Shown here piece after piece: positions 8,599 through 16,287 of a stretch of 23,886 nucleotides of DNA (positions are counted from its first letter, which is position 1; each line of letters starts with the position of its first letter). The stretch spans positions 17,057 through 40,942 of the forward strand of contig PDIM01000055.1 in assembly GCA_002811675.1 (NCBI GenBank), written 5' to 3'. The stretch comes from Ichthyosporea sp. XGB-2017a (taxonomy: Eukaryota > Opisthokonta > Ichthyosporea). Position numbers and translations under genes: made by a program. The notes below the pieces were generated by a model. It had not been told where the DNA came from. It saw only the letters and a list, made by a program, of their open reading frames with translations, and searched no databases.

Positions 8599-10495
8599 TT
8601 AAATGATATTGACCATGTCATAGCGTTCTCCGGTGCTGTTACTGAAGTTTGTGGAGGTGCGCCCTTTATACGACTGGTCTCCGGGAACCCCAAGGGCATT
8701 AGTATCATCATGCAACGAATAGCTTCCACCGCTCTTTCGTTTTAAATAGTACGATCGGGCAAACCACACAGCTAAAGAGCAAATGGAATGAATAAAAAAG
8801 AAAAAATTAGCAACCCTTCCTTACACATATTTTCAGGCAGTCATCGGAAGCATAGGTCGATAAATACTATTCATAACACAGAATTTACTTACTTAACGCA
8901 ATAATAGCTAGCCCAGCAACAACCATCAAAAATACATATGGGCTTCCAACTCCATCACTTCCACTTGAAGTATTATCATCAGTACCAACGTCACCCGAGT
9001 CGTCTTCGTTAACAGCCTTTGCAGCCGAGGGAAAGGTTGGCGAAAGGCAGTAGAGGTCTTTCATAAATGTTGCCCCATTAAAGTACTGGTCGCCCCCTGT
9101 AGTATCTAATTGCTCCATGAATGTTTTGAAAATCGATGTAAGCTCTGTAGAGGAGATAAAGGTCATTTTACCGTGCATGATATCACTACGATTAGTCATC
9201 ATCAGCGAAAATGTGGTTCCAGGAAGCACGCTGTTTGTACTTTCAAGATGGGCCTTCTGATGATGTAAGTAAGAGCAATTATATTTCTTGTAATCATACT
9301 GTGCATGACGTTTTATATTGACAAAGTGAACGTCGGCTGTTGTAAACACCAATGGTGCATACACATCATCAAAAGATGACAGTAGGTTCAAATTCAGTGC
9401 GCGCAATACTGCTTCGGCTACGTGGTTAGTTAATACTTTCAGCGGCACGATTTCAGTTTGAACAAAAGAAATGTTGACAACATAAGGGCGGATTTCGGCA
9501 GGAATTTCATTAATGTTTAAGGTATGAGTCGAATAGCCCTCTTTTGAACTACATTTTGTATTTTCACTGCCAGTACTATCCGGAACTGTTTGGTTTGTTT
9601 CTGGGGTAGTTTGGTTAGTATCAGGGGCAGTTTGGTCCGCTTCAGGCTTTTCTTCAGGAGTGGTTTGGCTTATTTCAGGAATGGTCTGGTTTGTGTCAGG
9701 GGTAGTCAGGTTCGTATCAGGGGTAGTTTGGTTTGTGTCAGGAGTACTCTGGCTTGCTTCAGGAGTAGTCTGGTTTGCTTCAAGAGTAGTCTGGTTCGTA
9801 TCAGAAGCAGTTTGGTTTGTGTCAGGAGTAGTTTGACTTGCTTCAGGAGTAGTCTGGTTCGTATCAGAAGCAGTTTGGTTTGTGTCAGGAGTAGTTTGGC
9901 TTGCTTCAGAAGTAGTCTGGTTTGTTTGTTCAGCAGTTTGATCCGTTGAAGGTGTAGTGTTATTATCAGCCTCTAATCCTTCTTTAGTATTGTTGACTTG
10001 TGTTGTGTCTGTGTCCGCAGTGCCCATGTTATTGACTTCCTGCCCTGAGGCAGTGGGGTCTGCGTCACTACTAGTCTCAGTTGCGTTTGCGTCTGCAGGA
10101 GCAGTTGCATCTGTTTCGACTATTCCATTCCCGTCAGAATCAGTTATTGTGGTTTCTTCAGTTGCATTTTCCTCAACAGCAGCTACTGTGTTTCCTTGAG
10201 TGCTTTGATCGGTGCTCGCTACGGTATCATCAGTAGTGCCAGTTGTAGTCACAGCTGTTTCTTCTTCAGACACAGTTCCTGCAGTATTTGGTATCGCCTC
10301 TTGAGCTTCAGGCAGAACAGTAGAATCAGCAGCATCCTCCCTCACATGCATTGTTCGCATACTCCCAGTGCTAATTTGAGCACCTTGTACAGTCCCTCCC
10401 TGTAAGAACACAAAGAGCATAACCAGAAGAGTCAGCATCGAGAAACATCTCAGAGACACTGTTGGCAGTCGGTCGCTAAACTTCGAAAAGACCAT
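8599..10495 (-). CDS. Mucin-like type I membrane glycoprotein
   Basis: The CDS is complement(join(8599..8771,8893..10495)), about 591 residues. Family is not recognised. In order it shows a signal peptide (hydrophobic core MLTLLVMLFVFLQ), a Thr/Glu/Asp-rich stalk, a 7-residue tandem repeat of the type TPDTNQT with 11 N-x-T sequons, a membrane-proximal globular domain of about 170 residues with three cysteines, an acidic linker, one membrane helix (YVFLMVVAGLAIIAL) and a basic stop-transfer YYLKRK. Splicing adds a 56-residue cytoplasmic tail ending ERYDMVNII, where YDMV fits the YxxPhi endocytosis pattern. Without splicing the protein would stop inside the membrane helix. The start is the first ATG (10495), and a Met 19 residues later is an alternative. 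A heavily glycosylated surface coat or adhesion protein is likely, but this is inferred from architecture only. Confidence 0.82.
8772..8892 (-). other. 121-nt GT-AG intron in the mucin-like gene
   Basis: The donor is GTAAGT (8892-8887), and the acceptor CTCTTTAG follows a long pyrimidine tract and ends at 8772, phase 1. The join turns a frame ending in mid-membrane into a complete helix, a basic anchor and a tail. Confidence 0.9.
9579..9935 (-). repeat. 21-bp tandem repeat ladder in the mucin-like gene
   Basis: Roughly sixteen degenerate 21-bp units encode 7-residue repeats (TPDTNQT, ASDTNQT, TPEASQT and variants). Within them a 63-bp block at 9795-9857 is repeated at 9858-9920 with only two mismatches by my reading, a sign of recent duplication. 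The codons keep frame throughout. Confidence 0.85.
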
Positions 10496-10732
10496 CACAA
10501 ATTCCAAAAAACAAAGGTTTACAAATGAGCAATATAACCACTTTCTTGCATAAAATAACTAAATCAAACAACCAAAATCAATAATCATGAAAGAAACAAA
10601 CAAACAAACAAAACAAAAAAAGGAGGGGCGAAACCAAACCAAAGGAAAAGAAAGCCCAAACAACCCAAACAAAGCAAAAACAGTCGAAGGAATGTCAATG
10701 GAATGTTTCATAGTTAAAGTCAGCTGGGCGTC

Positions 10733-10768
10733 CACGTGGTCCACGGGGGACCCGATCCTTCCCACGTG
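10733..10768. promoter_or_regulatory. Pair of CACGTG (E-box/G-box) sites
   Basis: CACGTG occurs at 10733-10738 and 10763-10768, 30 bp apart (about three helical turns), in the shared promoter. This palindrome is bound by bHLH or bZIP factors in many eukaryotes. Function here is inferred from position. Confidence 0.4.
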
Positions 10769-10797
10769 ACTGGTTTATCTATATATGGGAATTATCA

Positions 10798-10813
10798 GGT
10801 TACCATGGTTACC
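10798..10813. promoter_or_regulatory. RFX X-box-like palindrome upstream of the NME5-like gene
   Basis: GGTTACCATGGTTACC contains GTTACC-AT-GGTTAC, which fits the RFX X-box form GTNRCC-N(0-3)-RGYAAC at 11 of 12 fixed positions. RFX factors drive ciliary genes in animals, and NME5 is a ciliary gene. The site lies about 220 bp before the ATG. Confidence 0.45.
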
Positions 10814-11031
10814 TCTAATTTTGTTTTTAATTCATGGGCTTTTTTTTCTTTCACTCTTTCTTTTTCTTTTTTTGTTTTTTTATTTTTTGTTAAGGGCCCT
10901 ATGATAATCAAATCAATTCGAAAGAGGAGTTTTTAGATCATAACTGGTTTTGTTTCTCTGAGGTGATTCATTGGCAGACTTTTGCTCGTACGAAATCGTT
11001 AGAGAAGGAACAAAAAGGAAAGTGTTGGAAC

Positions 11032-12093
11032 ATGTCGGATGAGAACGCTGAAGCTGCAGCAGCGGAAGAGATTGAAGCGGGAACAGAAGAGGAAGCTCCT
11101 GCTGATGCTGCCCCACCAGCCGAGGAGGAGGTAGAAGGTGATGCACAACCGGACGGAGGTGATGGTGGCGAAGGGGCGCCACAAGTAGACGCTGACACAG
11201 CCGAAGGAGGTGATCCGGCTCCGGAAACTGATGGGGATGGAGCAGCACCAGGGGAAGAAGCTGATGCTGCACAAGCGTCAGAGGGTGCTGAGGGAAATGA
11301 AGGGGAAGCTGTTGCGGATGCAGAGCCAAGTGGCGAAGCAGGGGCTGACGAAGAAGTGGCCGCACCCGAAAGTGAAGGTGCGGATGCGGGAGGTGCAGCA
11401 GAGACTGAAGCAGTTGATGAGACAGAAGCTGTGCCAACTGACGCGGCGGAAGAGGTGGAGACTGGTGAGGCGCCTGAAGCTGATGGGGCTGTACAGCAGG
11501 AAACAGTGTGCCTTCCCTTTGAGAAGACTCTGGGCATTGTGAAGCCAGGTGCTATGCACAGTGCTGGTGAGATATTGTCGCTTGTCAAGCAGGAAGGGTT
11601 CACGGTACTGCAGAAAAAGAAGGCACTGCTATCCGAGGACCTATTGAGTAATCTCTATGGAGATGTTGTTAACGATAGTGTCACTCATATGAGTCAAGGA
11701 CCTGTAATGATATTTCTTCTTGGAAAAGAGAATGCCATTGAGGATTTTGCAAAATTATGTGGCCCTGAAGATCCAATGGAAGCTTATGAAAATCACCCAA
11801 ACAGCATACGCGCTTTGTATGGAACCGATATAGTTCAGAACGCCGTTTATTGCAGCGCCCTAGCTTCCAAAGTGGCATCAGATATTCATCTCTTCTTCCC
11901 TGACGTCATTGTAGAGCCTGTAGAAGCCGGGATAGGAGTGAGGGACTATTTGAATACGTCCGTGATGAGGACAGTTATTGGAGGGTTAACTGCGTTGTGT
12001 AAAGCAAAGCCTGGTGATCCTGTTCAGTGGCTCGGAAAGTGGTTAGTGGATAACAACCCAAATGCACCCGTTGTAGATATTCCGGACAAATAA
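11032..12093 (+). CDS. NME5: NME5-like radial-spoke protein: NDK-like domain plus Dpy-30 motif
   Basis: The 353-residue product has a Glu/Ala/Gly-rich acidic extension (1-155), a nucleoside diphosphate kinase-like domain (about 163-290) and a C-terminal Dpy-30 motif (about 308-343, GGLTALCKAKPGDPVQWL). The order, plus FFPDVIVEP and DYLN between the two domains, identifies NME5/RSP23, a component of axonemal radial spokes. The Dpy-30 motif docks onto amphipathic helices of spoke partners. The P-loop-side lysine is kept (IVKPG, K171), but the catalytic N-x-x-H-G-S motif reads NAVYCS (270-275): Tyr273 replaces the phosphate-accepting His and Cys274 the Gly. Kinase activity is therefore not expected. 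The acidic extension is absent from the human protein. The ATG at 11032 is chosen because an upstream in-frame GTG is not a usual eukaryotic start. There is no intron. Confidence 0.92.
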   Translation: MSDENAEAAAAEEIEAGTEEEAPADAAPPAEEEVEGDAQPDGGDGGEGAPQVDADTAEGGDPAPETDGDGAAPGEEADAAQASEGAEGNEGEAVADAEPSGEAGADEEVAAPESEGADAGGAAETEAVDETEAVPTDAAEEVETGEAPEADGAVQQETVCLPFEKTLGIVKPGAMHSAGEILSLVKQEGFTVLQKKKALLSEDLLSNLYGDVVNDSVTHMSQGPVMIFLLGKENAIEDFAKLCGPEDPMEAYENHPNSIRALYGTDIVQNAVYCSALASKVASDIHLFFPDVIVEPVEAGIGVRDYLNTSVMRTVIGGLTALCKAKPGDPVQWLGKWLVDNNPNAPVVDIPDK

Positions 12094-12094
12094 A
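12089..12094 (+). terminator. Poly(A) signal overlapping the NME5-like stop codon
   Basis: AATAAA overlaps the TAA stop (12091-12093). If used, the 3' UTR would be only some 15-30 nt, fitting the 75-bp gap to the convergent gene. Confidence 0.45.
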
Positions 12095-12156
12095 CATTCA
12101 AAAGCCTTCTTCCACTCATACAAATTTATCACAAAAAAGAAAAAAAAAGACAAGGC

Positions 12157-12162
12157 TTTATT
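12157..12162 (-). terminator. Poly(A) signal of the copper ATPase gene
   Basis: AATAAA on the minus strand seven nt past the stop at 12169, followed by a T-rich downstream stretch in the sense strand. Confidence 0.5.
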
Positions 12163-12168
12163 CATAAA

Positions 12169-15100
12169 TTAATTTCGTTTCAGGTGTTTGGAGTAATTGG
12201 GAACTTTGTAAGTTTTTAGAAGAAGAGAAGAACAAATGACACTCACAGATGAGAAAGCCATAATAAGACTGGCGAGCCAGGGAGGCAATTGCTCATGCCA
12301 CAGAGGATAGAATGCTCCAGCAGCAACGGGAAGTGCCATGATGTTATAAATAAAAGCCCAAACAAAGTTAATTTGAATTCTACGATAGGTCTTTCTTGAA
12401 ATATCAATGGCCTTCAAGACATCATACAAGCTCGATTTGATGAGAACAATGTCAGCAGTCTCAATAGCAACATCAGTTCCGGCTCCAATCGCAAAACCCA
12501 CATTAGCCTGAGCAAGGGCAGGGGAATCGTTGATTCCATCCCCAACCATACCCACGCAGTGTCCACTTGCCTGTAATTCTCTGGCTTTGTCAGCCTTTTC
12601 TGAGGGGAGAACTTCAGCAAATACATTTTCAGGATCAATATTTGCAAGTTTGGCAATTGCCCTGGCAGTGCGATAGTTGTCTCCACTAATCATGTAAACA
12701 TCGATATCACGCTTTTTTAATGCCTTTATGACAATGGCAGTCTCGTCCTTCAGAGTATCAGCAACTGAGATAGAAGCAACAAGACAATCTCCGATAGCAA
12801 CAAGCATACTAGTTTTTCCATTTTCTTCTTTTTCTTGCATTTGCAATTCTGTTTCGGAATCGACATTGATGGCATTCTCCAACATCCAGTTTCGGTTACC
12901 AACTCTAACGATTTTTCCTTCGATAGTTGCTTGCAAACCACGACCAGAGACGGCGATAAAATCTTCACCAGTATCACTGCTCAAGCTTCCCACTTTAGAC
13001 TGGCAAAACTCTTTGATTGCTCTGCCAAGAGGATGCTCGCTATTTGCTTCTGCTGATCCCAAAAAGTACATAACTTTTTCAGACTCCATTCCTGCTTCTT
13101 GGCCCATTCTTGTTAGATTGAAGTCCGTAACCACAGGCTTCCCATGCGTCAGGGTTCCAGTTTTATCAAACAAAATAGCATCCATTGCATGTACAGTTTC
13201 CAAAGGCTCTCCTCCTTTAATTAAAATGCCGTTTTTCGCACCCAGACCTGTTCCGACCATCACGGCTGTTGGTGTGGCCAGACCCAGGGCACAGGGGCAC
13301 GCTATGACCAGAACCGAAATAAAAAACAGCAAAGAAAATGTCAATTTGTTATCACCATGCGGAATCCAGCTTTCAGGTAGAATAGTGTAAGAGACTGACA
13401 ACCAAATAGCGAACGTGGCAAGGGCAATAGCAATAACAATGGGCACGAACACGCTAGAGATAGCGTCTGCGACCTTCTGGATAGGAGCTTTTGATGATTG
13501 GGCCTCTTGAATAAGTCTGGCAATTTGAGACACCATAGTGTCCTCACCAAGGCCCGTCGCTTTAACAAAAAGAATGCTATTCTGGTTCACAGAGCCCCCC
13601 ACAACTTTGTCACCCATGCGTTTGGTAACAGGGATTGATTCACCGGTAATCATACTCTCATCCACAGAAGATTCTCCAGCAAAAACATCGCCATCAGAAG
13701 GGATTCTAGCGCCAGGCACAACTTTCATCACATCTCCCATCTCAAGCATGTCAATCTCTATTTCCTTCTCTTTTTCGGTCACTTTCCCATCCACAACATC
13801 CACAATGACTGCCGTACTTGGCTGCAGTTTCATCAGATGTTCAAGGGAGGACGAAGTTTTGCCTTTGGCGTGGGTTTCCATATATTTACCCATGAAGATA
13901 AAGGTAATAAGCAAAGAGGATGTGTCAAAAAACACGTCGGGGGCATGTGTATCATCGATGATTGCAACAAGCATCGCAAATACACTGTAAAAATACGCAG
14001 CTGTAATACCAATGGCAACCAAAACATTCATATTGGTTTGACCATTCTTCAGAGAATGCCAGGCACCCGTGTAATAGTAAGAACCGACCCAGAACTGAAC
14101 AGGGGTGGCCAAAACAAATTGCACAACCATACTCCAGGAAACGTTATTGATGACACTAATATTAAGGTACTTTGATGTTGCACTGATGTTTTCCAGTACC
14201 ACAGCCATGATGAAAATAGGGATTGAAAAAACAGCCGCAAAAATAAGTTTTCTTCGATATTTTGTTATCTGCTGCTGATTTCTTTCTTTCATTGCAGCCG
14301 CACCGCCATCTGTAGCGGTTTTCTTCACGCTCACATCATATCCCATATCATCAATGGCCTCCAACAATGAGCGGACACCAATTTTCTGTTTATCATAGGT
14401 GATTTTTGCTTCTTCAGTTAACAATGTAACCACAACTTTTGTCACTCCATTCAGCGTGGAAATATGGTTTTCAATGCCCGCCACACAAGCCGCACAGGTC
14501 ATCCCCTTGACCGTGAAGAATGTAGTCACCTCTGACGATACTTCTGCTATTGTATCCACGTCCTCTTTTTCAAAAGTAACCTCATAGCCGAGGTCATCAA
14601 TAGCTTCAAATATTTCCTTGGAAGAAGTCACCCCTGAGTCGAACTCCACAGTGGCCTTTTCTGTCACCAGCGATACCACCACAGAGCTGACTCCGGCCAC
14701 TTTTTTCACCGCATTTTCCACCCCGGCCACACACGATGCACAAGTCATTCCTTCCACCACAAATACAGCGCGCATATATTTACCAACCGCACCTACACGC
14801 ACCACACTCTGCCCAGTCGCGCTTTTCTGTGCCTTGAGCACTGCCATTTTCTTCATTTGCACCCGCTCACTTTCCTGTGTAGCGGACAACAGGGAGGAAG
14901 TTTCAGAGCCCTCCTCACTTGAATTCACGTTAGCTTTGTAGCCCAGCCCCAACGAACGGATAAGATCAACAGCAGAGTCAATGAGATCTCCCCGTCTGCT
15001 CCCCGCGCGAACACGGAACTTCAACTGCCCCGCAAACTCTTCTCCTTCGTCCTGCTCAAAGCGGATATCCTCCAGTTCATCGCCCAGATTGGACTGCAAA

Positions 15101-15567
15101 GTTCGTCCGATATTGGCAACATCGCCCAAACACCGCGTCCCTTCCACACGGACACTGCCCACACCAGCAGCCACATCCTCCACTGAACCAGATACACCCT
15201 TTGGCTCCTCCGCCTCCCTTTCCTCCTCCACCATATACTTCTTTCCCTCCACATTACAGGGGCATCTACTCGCCTTACAGGCACACACATCTAATCCAGT
15301 CCCACTGCTTCCCTTCCTCTGTCGTAGGCCCGCCACGGCAGGGGATCCCCTCAGGAGGATATCAGAGCACTTGCACACCGCCCCTGGCTCATAGCACGCG
15401 CACACCTCGCTCTCGAGATCCTTTCCCAGCAGCGCCCCGGCTACGTCGGGTCGGGATGTCCCCAGCAGTTGAGCGGTGCTGCTGGCGGCGTCAACGATTG
15501 ACAAAGATCCCTCCTGTACGGAACTGGAGGGCGACGAGCCTTTGTCTTTGCAGCAACTTTTCGACAT
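12169..15567 (-). CDS. ATP7: Cu+-transporting P1B-type ATPase (ATP7/CopA family)
   Basis: This 1132-residue pump moves Cu+ out of the cytosol, in eukaryotes typically into the trans-Golgi or out of the cell. All family marks are present: HMA domains with GMTCASC (273-279) and GMTCAAC (355-361), actuator TGES (641-644), transport-site CPC (757-759), phosphorylation site DKTGT (Asp801), nucleotide-site SEHP (843-846), GDGIND (1009-1014), YN (1074-1075) in helix 7 and MAFSS (1103-1107) in helix 8, which specify Cu+. Residues 138-214 look like a third, decayed HMA (VEGTRCLGD, second Cys lost). Ahead of it lie two clusters, CACx6CKC (56-67) and CACx4CPC (95-104). The ATG at 15567 gives MSKSCC; the frame is open upstream but only through T-rich sequence without a Met. 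No introns. It is head-to-head with CCS. Confidence 0.97.
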   Translation of the reverse strand: MSKSCCKDKGSSPSSSVQEGSLSIVDAASSTAQLLGTSRPDVAGALLGKDLESEVCACYEPGAVCKCSDILLRGSPAVAGLRQRKGSSGTGLDVCACKASRCPCNVEGKKYMVEEEREAEEPKGVSGSVEDVAAGVGSVRVEGTRCLGDVANIGRTLQSNLGDELEDIRFEQDEGEEFAGQLKFRVRAGSRRGDLIDSAVDLIRSLGLGYKANVNSSEEGSETSSLLSATQESERVQMKKMAVLKAQKSATGQSVVRVGAVGKYMRAVFVVEGMTCASCVAGVENAVKKVAGVSSVVVSLVTEKATVEFDSGVTSSKEIFEAIDDLGYEVTFEKEDVDTIAEVSSEVTTFFTVKGMTCAACVAGIENHISTLNGVTKVVVTLLTEEAKITYDKQKIGVRSLLEAIDDMGYDVSVKKTATDGGAAAMKERNQQQITKYRRKLIFAAVFSIPIFIMAVVLENISATSKYLNISVINNVSWSMVVQFVLATPVQFWVGSYYYTGAWHSLKNGQTNMNVLVAIGITAAYFYSVFAMLVAIIDDTHAPDVFFDTSSLLITFIFMGKYMETHAKGKTSSSLEHLMKLQPSTAVIVDVVDGKVTEKEKEIEIDMLEMGDVMKVVPGARIPSDGDVFAGESSVDESMITGESIPVTKRMGDKVVGGSVNQNSILFVKATGLGEDTMVSQIARLIQEAQSSKAPIQKVADAISSVFVPIVIAIALATFAIWLSVSYTILPESWIPHGDNKLTFSLLFFISVLVIACPCALGLATPTAVMVGTGLGAKNGILIKGGEPLETVHAMDAILFDKTGTLTHGKPVVTDFNLTRMGQEAGMESEKVMYFLGSAEANSEHPLGRAIKEFCQSKVGSLSSDTGEDFIAVSGRGLQATIEGKIVRVGNRNWMLENAINVDSETELQMQEKEENGKTSMLVAIGDCLVASISVADTLKDETAIVIKALKKRDIDVYMISGDNYRTARAIAKLANIDPENVFAEVLPSEKADKARELQASGHCVGMVGDGINDSPALAQANVGFAIGAGTDVAIETADIVLIKSSLYDVLKAIDISRKTYRRIQINFVWAFIYNIMALPVAAGAFYPLWHEQLPPWLASLIMAFSSVSVICSSLLLKTYKVPNYSKHLKRN

Positions 15568-15866
15568 CTTTTCTTTTTCTCTTCTCTGTTCTTCTTCTTT
15601 TCTCTCTTTTCTGCTTCCAATAATAATAAAAAAAAAAAAATTCAAATCCAAAATAAAATACACCAAAAATATAAAAACTCGATTTTATAACCAAAGCAAA
15701 AATATTTACAACACGCGCAAAAATAATAAAAAAGGGGGGTGTTGTACCACATCTCCATAGTTAATAATTCTGTACCGGGGATTGCATAGTGAAGGATCTA
15801 CGTCAGATCATCTAGAAAAGTCCATTGACCCATTTCTAATCATAAATAGGCGCGGCGGGGGATTTG

Positions 15867-15884
15867 GAAATTTCTAGAAAGTTC
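15867..15884. promoter_or_regulatory. Perfect four-unit heat-shock element
   Basis: GAAatTTCtaGAAagTTC: four alternating nGAAn/nTTCn units with exact 2-nt spacing, the canonical binding site of an HSF trimer. It is about 300 bp before the ATPase ATG and 400 bp before the CCS ATG. A weaker partial element (TAGAA) lies near 15812-15820. Confidence 0.65.
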
Positions 15885-15914
15885 CCATAATGAGGACGTA
15901 CCCCCTTTTTTATC

Positions 15915-15960
15915 TGATTTGGTTTGGTGTTGATTTGGTTTTGATTTGGTTTTGATTTGT
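15915..15960 (+). repeat. Short imperfect TGATTTGGTTT repeats
   Basis: Four imperfect copies of an 11-bp T/G-rich unit, the last three in direct tandem, upstream of CCS. Confidence 0.6.
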
Positions 15961-16122
15961 TTTTGAGTGATGCATTTTGGGATTTCCCGATTTTCATCAT
16001 TCATTGGGCGTCGTCGATCGGTTTTTGAAGTGTGTAGAGGGGGCCTTGGAAGGGGATTACCAGTCAGGAGGGGTGTAGGAACACGTGCAGGGTGGAAGAA
16101 GTGTGCTGGATCCAAGGGGTCG

Positions 16123-16274
16123 GTGAGTTTGTTATTGGGTGGTGAACAGGGAATCCGTTCACTTGGCGAGGGCTTTAGTTCTTTGTGCGTGTTTTCAGGG
16201 ATTGTGTTGACATATTCTTTGCTGGGGAATATCAGTGACTTCCCGCTGTGTGCTAATAGTAATAATAATAACAG
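16123..16274 (+). other. Candidate 5' intron of the CCS gene
   Basis: TCG/GTGAGT at 16123 and AACAG ending at 16274, with a TGCTAAT branch-like motif about 20 nt before the acceptor. Removing 152 nt would close the upstream frame (an immediate TGA) and leave ATG 16288 as the start. Evidence is splice-site quality only. Confidence 0.45.
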
Positions 16275-16287
16275 TGACAAGAGGAAG

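Larger units (their letters stand above)
10496..11031. promoter_or_regulatory. Divergent promoter region of the mucin-like and NME5-like genes
   Basis: No gene is visible. On the mucin-like side there is a T-rich tract in its sense strand (A-rich on plus, 10586-10625). In the middle are two CACGTG boxes, a TATA-like TATCTATATAT (about 10777-10787) and an X-box-like palindrome. On the NME5 side a 60-bp T-rich tract spans 10838-10891. A short 5' UTR probably follows before the ATG at 11032. Confidence 0.5.
15568..16287. promoter_or_regulatory. Shared divergent promoter of the copper ATPase and CCS genes
   Basis: A 720-bp region between two copper genes. It contains a T-rich tract in the ATPase sense strand (15568-15660, A-rich further out), a TGACGTA-like CRE half on the minus strand (15800-15806), a perfect heat-shock element (15867-15884), a CACGTG (16082-16087) and short TGATTTGGTTT repeats (15915-15960). 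The right-hand third is in frame with CCS from an ATG at 15970 but is probably 5' UTR with a candidate intron (16123-16274). Confidence 0.6.

Noticed and set aside
8505-8729. 74-codon minus-strand frame beginning MEAIRCMM
   Set aside because: It overlaps the second exon of the mucin-like gene in the wrong frame. The spliced frame gives a sensible membrane tail.
9590-9949. Open frame on the plus strand with Arg/Ser/Leu repeats, and regular 21-bp spacing like a CRISPR array
   Set aside because: It is the antisense of the mucin-like repeat. Units are contiguous and degenerate with no spacers, and the genome is eukaryotic.
10968-11603. Ala/Ser/Pro-rich 211-codon frame on the minus strand
   Set aside because: It is the complement of the Glu/Ala/Gly-rich extension of NME5. 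Such biased codons leave the reverse frames open.
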